Assembly (NCBI GenBank): GCA_004794785.1
Contig: SJOL01006408.1
Span: 1,958,128-2,022,127 of the forward strand
From: Opisthorchis felineus
Lineage: Eukaryota; Platyhelminthes; Trematoda; Opisthorchiida; Opisthorchiidae
Reading direction: 5' to 3'
DNA: 64,000 bases
Under the pieces are notes generated by a model, which worked only from the letters and a program-made list of their open reading frames with translations, was not told the DNA's origin and searched no databases. The translations under genes were made by a program, and so were the position numbers. Positions 13,301-23,470 of the stretch are shown piece by piece. Positions within the stretch are counted from its first letter, which is position 1, and each line of letters begins with the position of its first letter.

Positions 13301-13630
13301 TGTAGACACCTTAAGGGAATTCGCTAACAAATCTTAGGTATGCTAAAAAAACAAAAGTGGCAACCAAACGCGTTAATTAATATCTCGGTGAACCAGCGAT
13401 ATCAAAATACATGCGAAAGTTAACACAAATTCGCTGGACACTGGGGAGTCTGAACTAGACTCGTCTGCTTTGCCCCATGGTTGTGCGCTTGAGAGCCTGG
13501 ACTGATTCTGGGGTTGGTTTAAGTTAGACTTCTGGGAGCGAGCTTTGGTCTGGGCCAGGAAAGCCCAAATGTCTGATTATGGTTCATTTGTAAACAAGGT
13601 GTAGGCTGGCTGAGTCTGATGGTTACAGCC
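10400..13630. other. No confident feature
   Basis: ORFs of 108-127 codons (for example 11,509-11,892 and 12,658-12,984, both minus) have no recognisable motif and no convincing splice context. A weak hammerhead-like fragment (tgattcccaataggg at about 10,723) is too short to call. Confidence 0.4.
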
Positions 13631-13840
13631 TTAGTCAAGGTAATTAAACGTCATCGTAAGACGTTGATGTTGTGTACAGGACCGATTGCCGGCAGCTGAT
13701 CGTGCGGTCAATGGTTTTCTTTCTGTATGGTGGTGCTCCTTAATTCGCTGAGATAGCCGTCGACTCGTGTGACCCACATAACTCGTACAACAACCGCAAT
13801 CGAAGGAGTAGAATACCATGATTGGAGAACTGGCAACCTA
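13631..13840 (-). pseudogene. Penelope-like element: GIY-YIG endonuclease fragment
   Basis: The frame reads FDCGCCTSYVGHTSRRLSQR followed by IKEHHHT, which is the GIY-YIG core of Penelope-like retroelements (C-x-C, Y-V-G-H-T, R-L-x-x-R-I-x-E-H). Only this core remains; upstream and downstream sequence is decayed. Confidence 0.75.
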
Positions 13841-14269
13841 TCTGTTAGATTAGGTTTGATCATAACAATCTTGTGAAATAAATCCTGCGATTTACAACGC
13901 TAAATGCTGAGTGCCACTAAATGATCTATTTAGTGTCTTCTTGATGATTTCCAATGTGGTTTTGCCCTTGGATAGTTGCCAAATATATACAGTAACTTCT
14001 TCGACGTTATCGAGGTACTTTTGTGGGCTGATTTTTTTAGGGTCAGGTGTCCCCGAATGAGGTTTTCCGGAGATCCATCTTATATCAAGGAGTTCGGGAA
14101 ACAACCCAGTTCCCCATACAGAATTCTCTAAGAGTAGATCAGTGAGCTCTGTATGCAAACCAAGTTTAACCTGTAGTCCAACCCATAACAACCGCATTGT
14201 CCGCTGTGCACAGATGCACCACTAAGTTGGAACAATCTTCCGAGTTTTAGATCCAACTTTTACCTGAAA

Positions 14270-14620
14270 AATAGTTGCGTGGGCGCTTTTGATGTTACTT
14301 TCTTGTTTGCAGATGAACTACTGAATGAAAACCTCGAATTTATTTGTTGTCTTGATGTGTGTGTTACCAGGTCTAAAAGCTGCAGATCCTGTTAGATAAT
14401 ACACCTTAAAGACTGAAATACTGTCTAGTTACAGATTCGCCAGTTGGTCCCTTGCTGGCTAATAGTTTTATGATTAAACTCGGACGGTCGGTGATAAAAG
14501 GAATTGCTAACCACATGCGTTTGTATCAACGATGTGTGGATGATATATTTGTATCAGAGTTATAAAAAAATTTCAGTCAGGCTCATTCTTTGACTATACC
14601 AAGGTCTCGTCCCAACAACC
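14270..14620 (+). pseudogene. Penelope-like element: reverse transcriptase fragment
   Basis: FDVTFLFADE (motif A region, FDVTSLFTN in intact elements) at about 14,290, SPVGPLLANSFMIKL at 14,437, and RCVDDIFVS at about 14,530, the catalytic Y/V-x-DD block. The blocks lie in two frames with stops. It is in opposite orientation to the endonuclease fragment 450 bp away, so the two are separate insertions or a rearrangement. Confidence 0.75.
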
Positions 14621-15820
14621 CAACCAAAACCAAGCTCACAATCCTTCCAGCCTCTCTAGCACATACACACACACACCAGGGGGAAACGCAGACGAATCAT
14701 AATCTGATACAGACTCTTCTGTGTCCAACAGAATTTGCCTTTAACATCTAAAATGTTGTCATATGTGTTATGATGTGACTAGTTCGTTGGAACCTGATTG
14801 CCACCTTTGTTCTTTACCACAATTGATGGATGAACTAGTTTTCAGTTATCAGTTGTCTAGTCTGATTAATCGAGTTTGTCTGACTTCGCAACATTAGCCG
14901 TTCACAGATTTCCTGTCGAGTGGAACCTTTTCCACTGTCAGACTGAGCGCAATTTCAACACAGCTGAGACCACGTGTCAAGGCTGACGGATCACTAGAAA
15001 CTCGGACAGGAAGTCTTTCTGAAGCGGAGTGCGTTCGCGTAGTATTAAATGCATTGCATCAGTTCTTTCTTATGTGCAATTCACATCAAAACTCTTCGAG
15101 TAGAATGGGATGGTGGTTGGCTTAAGTGACATACAGGACAGGCATTCAACGTTGCCTTGAAGTTAGGATCTTATGACTAGCTTTTATTTCGTCGGGCTGG
15201 TAAATGTTGTCAATTTGATAGACCTAAAAACCGAAGATGTTATGAACAAGTGGAACAAGAGGAGATGGAACTGAATTGTGTGAGTGACAAGCTGCTGTTC
15301 CCAACCTGTTCGGATAGATGTTAGTTCCAGGTTTTTCAGTCCAAATAAAGGGGTACCTAGGTGAACCTTTGCTCCAAAAGTTGCGCCCACATGAGAGGGG
15401 AGAATGTAGCACTTTGTTTTGAAACATCAGTCACACTCCGACCTAATAGTTTCATCCCTAAGGCACTGGGTACGAAGATCTTTTGGGAGATTCGCACTGA
15501 GAGCAATGACTCGCAAGCCTGACCAAATGGTTGTTGACAGCATGTCCAGTCTGACTGCCCACTAAATAGAACATTAAATGCTGGCTCCTAAAATTGTCGC
15601 ACCCAGAGATTCCTTAGGAGTCGTGCCAGATACCTGTCCTTTATTGCCCAGGTCAATCCCAACATTTCTCGATCCAAGTCGCGGCTGTTCATCCTGGTTT
15701 TGCTACAGTTGGTATTAATTGTGGTAATGACATTTTTGATCGTTGGGTTTGGAATAAGAGCCTTTGACTTCGAAAATTGAGCCACAATATACCACGGCTT
15801 TATCTAACCCCTGGGACAGA
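14621..15820. other. No confident feature; short (CA)n at 14,662
   Basis: May contain further Penelope-like decay products up to about 15,000, but no block is clear. Minus-strand ORFs at 15,184-15,427 overlap in two frames and show no family signature. Confidence 0.35.
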
Positions 15821-15824
15821 GGAA

Positions 15825-16010
15825 GTTAGACGTACGTCTCATGGACAGCACCGAACTCTTGGTTTTCATGGTTATTTCCATCACACTAAATAATGCTCAG
15901 GCCAGTACAGTCAACTGCCGGACAACCGAACTGTGCGATTTATGGGACAAACTTTTTCTAACTTGCACTTCTTCTGGGAAGTCAGCACCGCTGCTTATAT
16001 ATATATAAGG
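15825..16010 (+). mobile_element. LINE 5' region fragment
   Basis: acagcaccgaactcttggtt, then taataatgc-type and accgctgctt blocks, match 57,268-57,425, the presumed 5' UTR of LINE family A. A short (TA)n follows. 16,011-17,280 holds nothing else recognised. Confidence 0.55.
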
Positions 16011-17280
16011 CACCTATTCTACAACACGGATTATGAACAGCATTCATTGACCCAATGTTGACTGCCATGTACTGAGTTACTGTCAGGATATTTGCCCGGG
16101 ATAAATGCTGGAAAGGCTTAAAATGGACAATTCGGTGGGCCTTGTAAAGATGTAAGGTACCACAGAGAGGGGGATCAAATTGGCTCTGCCAAGAATATCC
16201 CAAGTATTGGACCGCCTTACAAACGGCTTCTTCAAATACTGAAGTTGTCGTTTGACGTAAACTTACATTCTGTTAGATTCAGTAGATGAACGTTCAACCT
16301 CTTGTGTAAGTAGTAATTCGTCCACCATACGGCAGTTTTCAGAGGAATGTGTTTCTAACCAGCATGTATACAGAACAACCAAAGTACCACTGTTTCGTAA
16401 GATTCGAGATTTACAGGGGGCCTTCAAAAGTTTACAGAAAACAATAGCTGTCAATAAAAATAGCAGGAAAAAACGAACCTGAGAACGTAAATATTGAATC
16501 ATAATGCATCTTTGTGTTGCTTCACAACTAGCATGGCTGGATTCGTCAAACAGAAATATGTTGGTACGACCCAAACGTCAACTGAGATAATTTTAAGTGG
16601 AATGAAATCAAGTTTAGGTTTGCTCACTGTTCAGAATAGGAATTACTTTGGGGGAATGTATGTACTTTACAACACTTCCAGAAAGTAAGCGAGCATCGGA
16701 AAACGCGTGATCAAGCCTCCCTACTTCACGTGAAAGGATATAAAGAAGCCCAGATTGAAAACCATTCTTAGGGTCTATTCTGTTTGAGTTGACGCATACT
16801 GTTTCCTCCGATATTCTTAGTTTACCATGTTAATCAATAGCCCTGAGAGAGGGAAACTGTCCGCATCCATCGGAATGAATTGGCCCTTGTTGGAAAGTGG
16901 CATGATGCCACCTAACCAACGAGCGTCATTATTCCAGTTAGCGGAGTAGAATCATTGCAGTTGTCCGGAGCGCCTGTCTCTCCTGTTCGATATGTGACTT
17001 TCAATGGCATTTTTTATCTTTCAGAGAAAAAGTTACCCGTAACCAGTCACTAAAGTACATGGTTTTCAATTTCAACGCTAGCGGGTTTCAAATGGATGTG
17101 GATTAGACTGGAACGAGGGAGAATTCTACCATGTTAGAGGCAAATCTCGTTTCATTTAACTCATTTCATTTGAAGCTTTGCTGGCGTTCATAGGCAGGAC
17201 TGCGTAAGATCACTGCCATTGTCTTCTACCACCTCTGTCTCTCTGCTATATGCACGCTTACAGAAGTAAACCTAAAAAGG

Positions 17281-18000
17281 AGGGCTTATCATCACCATCA
17301 TCATCGTCGTCACCATCATCATCATCATTGACAACAACAACAGAGAACATTGGTGCTTCACTGTCATTCAACCTCGTCAATTTACTTGAATTAGGCCTTA
17401 TAATCGAAAGATTAAAAATGTGACAACAAGGGGGACCTAGGGTTAGCCAACCACAAACATCCAACATACCTACACATTCAATACTCATAATTTGGATAGG
17501 CACTGACAAAACCAACACAACTGAAATCGGTTAGCTGCCATATCATTCAGTGTTTTCACCCAAGTACACGGAGGTTCATGTGGATGTCATCCTGGAAGGC
17601 AAACAGGACCGACGGTAACCAAATTTTTCGAAGCATCCTTCGATCCCTTCTACCAGGTCAAATTCTATCCACTTCTAAGTTTCCGCCACTTCAAATTAAG
17701 CACGAGAAATAGCACTCATCTCGGCAAGCGGTAACACATGGCCCAATAAACTTAGCTTGCAGTGCTTGTTACATTCGCTAGGGGAAGTCTGCTTCACTAA
17801 ATACCCGTCTCCTGATCACCGTATTGTGAATGCCCTGGTTTCTGATGAATCCAGCTATAGCTCTGAGGCATAGGTGGTCAGAGACCTGGAGATGTCGCGA
17901 AATCTGGTGGTATCTTCCTGAGCGATGACACAGGTATCGTGCAGGAAAAATGTTGAGACTCATGAGTCCAAGATCACTTATTGTCTTCTTATTTGCTACG
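17281..18000 (-). mobile_element. LINE family A, 3' part
   Basis: On the minus strand the coding remnant (HLQVSDHLCLRAIAGFI, then VIRRRVFSEADFP) leads into the family 3' UTR and a (GAT)n tail at 17,330-17,287. The 5' end joins a hammerhead-unit fragment at 18,000. Frame is broken. Confidence 0.8.
17287..17330 (-). repeat. (GAT)n 3' tail of LINE family A
   Basis: A trinucleotide run, ATC on the plus strand. The same kind of run ends family A at 31.06, 36.6 and 60.57 kb and family B at 22.1, 47.75 and 55.04 kb. Confidence 0.8.
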
Positions 18001-18080
18001 AGATGACGTGAACTACAGTCTTTGCAAATTACATTAGTGTTAACACGAGACTCAACTAAGACTCTCATCCGTGGTATTCT
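18001..18080 (-). repeat. Fragment of the family-2 hammerhead unit body
   Basis: On the minus strand, gatgagagtcttagttgagt and gtgttaacactaa match the unit body at 8,665-8,695 (aacgagagattcaattgagt). It abuts the 5' end of the LINE copy in the same orientation. Confidence 0.5.
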
Positions 18081-20362
18081 TTAACCCAAGGTGCTGTACA
18101 GAGGCCACCTGATGTCTCGTCTGTTACGATACTTCAAACATCGCAGAATAGTTCCTTGGAAGAGTAAGCTACTTATTTGGTTGTTGAATGCTCCTCAACA
18201 TTCTACTAGGGAAAGTTGGCTGTCGAACGGGTCCTAGCAACTTTGTACACAGTGTGTTCTGTCAAGAGAAGGTTGTTGACACTGCGGGAGCCGAACAATG
18301 TGTGAAACTTCATTTAGTTTGCAATGGCCACTAAACCCCTCTGCCTTGCATGAGTACGTGCACATGTGGGGATATAAGACCTAAAACATTTGAGACCTCA
18401 CTGTGTGAAACGCCAAGTCCCATATTACCCAGTTTGGAGCCGATGTTTTCTTTCAGCAGGCGACCATCCTAAACTATGGGCCAAATGGTCATGTGACGGA
18501 TTCTTGTCAGCAAGAACCAAAGGTCAATCACGGGTGAGGAGTTGAGGGATCCTACCACAGCTCCGTTATAAAATTAGGTTAAGCCTAAAAAGTGCTTACA
18601 AGCTCGCCAGAGTTAGCTTAATTTAGTTGAAATGTACATTTGTTCTCACTCTGACTTCAATCAGCAATAGCTTTTTTTAAAATGAACTACATATATTCAG
18701 AATCGGTCAATAAACAAGCAAAGCTGAAAACTTTACGATCCATGAACAGTATGTATGATAGGAAATTGATAGGATACGAGCAAAAGAATGGGAAATCATG
18801 ATGTTTACAACCAGGGGCCGTGCATCCGTGAAATTCGTTGAGTTTGAACGCAAGTTTCTGGTCTATGATACCCCCCAGAATGGTTGCCACAATAACAGAC
18901 AACCCAGTAACTCACAGTTGTGTCAGAATTATCAACAAAAGTTTCACAGTGGCAGTCGATATCTCCAAAATCTTTCTAAAAGTGACGTCTCATAGGTTAT
19001 TGTCCGTGAATTGTAACCAGTGGGTTTATAAGTCAAAATACAACAAAGTAGGGGAAAGTGTTGCAGTCCAACATTTTTGCTACTGTGGGTTACCCTCAGC
19101 AAGGGATTCTATACAAGGAATAAGAAGGTGTCTCTCTCCTATCAGTTAGATGCCTTGATATGATACAATGGTCATCCTGACCAGCTTTTAAAAATGTTTA
19201 ATGAGCTGTCCGAATAAGTCCCCGTGTCAAAGTAAGATTATACAAAATATTCATGTCATGCTAACCTATGCGCATGTTTCGATTTTTTTATTCTTGCATC
19301 CAATTGGCAATATGCATAGGTCCATGTCCTGCTGCATGCACAATTCCCACGACCGTTGAATGGAACTGAATGAACAGTTCAAATATGGCAGGCAGTTCTT
19401 AGCGGTATCCATATATTTCGACCCATCTTCGGCTGACAAAAGATGACGTGGATGGTGAGTTAGACATGCGAACGGATTCAACCAACAGCAATAAGAAATC
19501 GCCCAATTTTCCATGTAACACAACCTATGTAAGACGATTTTCGGGCGCGGGAGAATAAATTCCACATGGTACCTTTGTCGGCATGCTAATTCACAGATGG
19601 TGTTCAGTCGACCTGCATCCGTTAATTTTACATGTACACTTTGTTCTGTCAGGCTACAAGAAAGATGCAATTCTGAACACGGATTCAAGCATGCAACATC
19701 TCGCTGTGCGCAAAAGCGATAGGAATTTCCCTGCAAACCGGTGCAGCGGGACATCGGATGCAATCAGATTCTTCGCTACCATACAGCGCATATCTGTAAC
19801 TCACACATGAAAACTCAGTTACTTCGTGATTAGGCCACAGTACAACAAATGAAAAAGTCTTTGAAACGTGGGTAATTTGTTCCGCTAGTCGTTTATCACC
19901 GAACGAAAGGTCTTAGATTGATGAAAAACATCAGATACAACCATCACCCATTAACGTTAAACGGAATTCGGTCCTGAAACATGACACTCTACACAAGCGT
20001 TTCCAATATGACCGATGATTGTGTCTGTCCTATACGTGGCACGACAACTGAGGCTAGATTTCACTTTGCCCAGCTCTCTATTTGTGGAAAAACAGGGCCA
20101 GTTCGCTGATGTATAACAAATGGTAAAATCAATTAAAAGTGAGAGAAACTACTGAATGCATTCCTTTGTGCTTCGTATGCTGAGTAAGATCATATTTGTG
20201 GTGCGCAGTTCACGAACTGGCCTAAAGAAACCGAATATGCGTGTCAAGATTAATACAAATGGGGGGATGAAAGGAATGATTCTATTGTTTGTTCAAACCC
20301 ACCATGTGTGACTGGGGGAGAAATGATCCCCAGGACACGGTTGTGTGCCTACGGAAGTGAAA
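18081..20362. other. No confident feature; one 165-codon ORF
   Basis: A minus-strand ORF at 19,266-19,763 is long for this window and cysteine-rich (about 14 Cys) but has no recognisable domain and begins after a stop without an obvious acceptor. Treated as unproven. The rest is unassigned. Confidence 0.35.
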
Positions 20363-20625
20363 NNNNNNNNNNNNNNNNNNNNNNNNNNNNNNNNNNNNNN
20401 NNNNNNNNNNNNNNNNNNNNNNNNNNNNNNNNNNNNNNNNNNNNNNNNNNNNNNNNNNNNNNNNNNNNNNNNNNNNNNNNNNNNNNNNNNNNNNNNNNNN
20501 NNNNNNNNNNNNNNNNNNNNNNNNNNNNNNNNNNNNNNNNNNNNNNNNNNNNNNNNNNNNNNNNNNNNNNNNNNNNNNNNNNNNNNNNNNNNNNNNNNNN
20601 NNNNNNNNNNNNNNNNNNNNNNNNN
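20363..20625. other. Assembly gap (263 N)
   Basis: Run of N. It ends directly before a hammerhead motif, so repeat content is the likely cause. Confidence 0.99.
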
Positions 20626-20688
20626 TGAGATGTGCAATGCTGAAGATTCCCAATAGAGGTGAAACAGCTGTACAGTGCTTCTCGGTTT
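20626..20688 (+). ncRNA. Hammerhead ribozyme motif, family 1 (core intact)
   Basis: Type I topology. Stem I is gtgcaatg against cagtgc with one mismatch. The core is CTGAAGA (consensus CUGANGA, so allowed). Stem II is a short hairpin with loop aata, followed by GAAA. Stem III is minimal: A-C pairs with G-U around loop AGCU, then A as the nucleotide before cleavage. The strand ACAGCUGU is self-complementary, which allows a dimeric form. Fold drawn by eye. Confidence 0.75.
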
Positions 20689-20689
20689 T

Positions 20690-20885
20690 GGGCTTCAGAT
20701 AGTTCAGTTGTTAAGGAGCGAACCTACTGGCCGGACGGTCCGTGGTTCAAACCTAAACCCAGCATCTTGACTGCTCGTGTTTAGGCTTGGGCAGCCTGGC
20801 AGTCTCTCAGCCCTCGTGCTTCCGTCGGGTGGCATGGCAACTAGGCACTTAAAGAGGTTACTGCTGAACGTCTTTTTTCAACTCA
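20690..20885 (+). repeat. tRNA-derived SINE family S, copy 1
   Basis: Box-A-like atagttcagttgttaagg and box-B-like ggttcaaacct, then the shared body (taggcttgggcagcctggca, ccctcgtgcttcc, ggcatggcaactagg). Pol III internal promoter boxes are inferred from this. It directly follows the hammerhead at 20.63 kb. Confidence 0.8.
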
Positions 20886-21059
20886 AGAACTGTTTTATTT
20901 GACCCCAGGAAATGAATTATCAAGGCAACGCCGGGAGTAAAACATTGGCCCAAAATTATTAACAAGCAAACAAGTGCAACATAAGAGTCACTCTACGATT
21001 CTTGATGTTGGGACGTTTCTGTAGTTTTGGTGAAATTCCAACAGAAAGAAGAGTGCTCG

Positions 21060-21240
21060 TAGTTAAACGTAACGTGCTACTCATAAGGTTGCTAAAAACT
21101 CTTTGACAGCTCACGACCGGTATCGACCTTCTTGAAGCTATTCAGGTAGGCGAAATCTCCGAGTTTCCCTCAACCCTATGTTCTAAATGAGTTCAAACTG
21201 AACGATGTTTAGGTCAGTTCTGTTCGTTCCTTTGGCTGAT
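21060..21240 (-). repeat. Family-2 hammerhead unit, decayed
   Basis: On the minus strand the motif runs from about 21,190 to 21,080. Outer-stem sides and the accggtcgtgagctgtc segment are present, but the core reads CTGAATA and CGATA, so it is inactive. Confidence 0.6.
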
Positions 21241-22099
21241 TAAGGGCATGAAAATGTTGGCAGGATAGCGTTGTTCGTAAGCCTCAACCGCCTATTCATC
21301 ATAAATTCTCAGAGGAGTGAGTGCCAGGACGGAGTTGTTTGGGTGCGGCTCTGTAGTTCAACAAGAAAATAACCAAGATTTCTGCCGTGAGCCCCTTGGT
21401 TTTTGTCAAGGTGCGCTGAAAAGTATCTGAGAAACCTCTCAGCCTTGGTCATTCGACTACTAGTGGAATGGTGGGAGGTAATATGTGTGGTGTCATGCAT
21501 TCGGACGAAATCACCGAACTAGTGGAATGTGAACCGGACACCGCTGTCTGACATTTCTGGGAGGGTGAATGCTGAAAACAGATGTCGCAGTTTAGTGATG
21601 GTTGTCCAGGAAAATAATTAAAAAAATTCAGGCCACTTACTGATTGGGAAGGTTCGTCTGTTAGCTGGTCTGTCAAAATCCACATGGATATACGAGAATG
21701 CTGCTTCTGTTTGACGGTGATTGGCTGTTGGGTGGTAAAGGTCCAATTGCCATGCCATCGATCTGACCTTCAAATTCATAGCGGAAGTTTTCAGTACACA
21801 GGAGAATTAGCTGTCCTGAATATAGTAAGGTGATGTTTGTAGGACTTTTGCAGATGGTAATAAAATCGCACTGATGCTTTACAGTTTGGTGCAAGGGGAC
21901 ACTGGAAAATAAATCTGTTGTTGATTTATTCGTTTGGCTACTCTTGAGTAACGTGAATTACCCCTGTTCATCCTAACGGCGTTTCGCTTCCCTCTCGCTC
22001 GTTCCCCGGTTTGTTTGCTACCGCTTAATATTTGCTAACCCCTAGTTACTAATGTCGAGATTCTGTCGCCTGTCCATCTTCGCTGCTTTTGAGGATTTA

Positions 22100-23470
22100 A
22101 CTCTTTCGAAATCATAAGCATTATCATCATCATCACCGTCACTGTCCTCGTCGTCATCATCATTGTCATCATCATCATCATGATCTTCCTCAGCTGTAAA
22201 ACCGTGTACTTGTTGTACAGTTGTTATAGCTGCCACGGCTTGGTTCACCGATGACCTGAGGATGTAAGGAGGTGGTAGCCGATGTGATTGATGCGTGGAG
22301 ACTGGGTAGCAGTAGACGCTTCATGGGGGAGCTCCGGAGGGAGAAGCTATGCACTAAAATAACAGCTTGGACGCATGCGCGCCACTGAGAATCCGACTGG
22401 GCCATGTCTGGTAATGCTTCTAAACATTCATGTTTCCCACCTTTGGGTTCCCATCCAGGTAGACAGCAATGACCAGCGGAAGGAAGTTTGCTTACCCTCC
22501 TGGCTCGTTTCCACCCATCGCGGGAATGTGCGGAAAGAGTTGGTCGACTGGTCTACGGAGCGCGTGATCAAACCAGCGCACCCTCTGGAATTTGATCACT
22601 TCACCGATCTCGACAGAGTTTTTTTTCCGGAAAACCATTCGGCGTACTTCAGCATTACCGACCCAATTTTCCCACCAGACTTGGGCAATGTTCTGAATAC
22701 ACCGAGGGTCAAACACTGAAAGATTTGGACGTCCTCAGCTCGCAGAGGCCACGTTTCTAACCCATATTACAATATGGAGTACACCGCAGCATTGTAAACC
22801 CAGCCCTTGACTGATTAGCTGATGTCACGCCTGCGCCACAAGTGATGAGGTTTCACAACGACGGCTCTGGTCTCCCCAATCCGGATGAAAATATCATCTT
22901 TGACTAGACCACCGGGAGTGATGTAGCTTCCCATGTAGGAAAGTTGTGCACTACCTTAATCGGCCCATTCGCAGGCATGAGGTTCAGGTTCGAGCCCACC
23001 CAATCCTGCAGGAGCACTTCACACTATCCAGGCTTGAAACGCATGATAAAACGTGAGCCGGAGTGATTCAGATTTTTTAATATCGTGTACATTACGATGG
23101 CATCAGATCCAAGAAGATCTGCGCACTCGATAGCTGTGAGCAGACGCTCTGGGAACACATCTACCTCATGGGCTTTAGAGGCTGGGAATGAGTCTTACAT
23201 GCTCATTTCAATGGCGAAGTTGAAAATGGAAGGTGAAAGATTATAGCTTTGCTTGACACTACTTGATGCAGTCAGCTTAGAAGAAGGCACTTCGTAAATC
23301 TCAGCGCGTCCGCGTGAGTTGGCGTACACGGTTTAATAAGGGCCAAGACTTTATGGGGATACATCGGTTGAACGGACACTGCCACGGCGCCTAACGTTCC
23401 ACATAATCAAAGGCGGTTTTCAAGTCAAGAAAATCAACATTTTTGGTAACTGCAGGCAGGTAACATGGAA
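22100..23470 (-). mobile_element. LINE family B, RT to 3' end, decayed
   Basis: On the minus strand, VDFLDLKTAFD (RT motif A) lies near 23,450, then PFIFNFAIEMS-like sequence, and the post-RT block IAQVWWENWVGNAEVRRMVF near 22,690. The 3' UTR follows and ends in a (GAT)n tail at 22,185-22,121. Many stops. The 22.8-23.1 kb part matches 48.4-48.7 kb nearly block for block. Confidence 0.85.

Noticed and set aside
20282..20656. ORFs across the first N gap
   Set aside because: Artefacts of translating N.
22042..22248. Asp-rich acidic ORF on the minus strand
   Set aside because: Translation of the (GAT)n tail of LINE family B.
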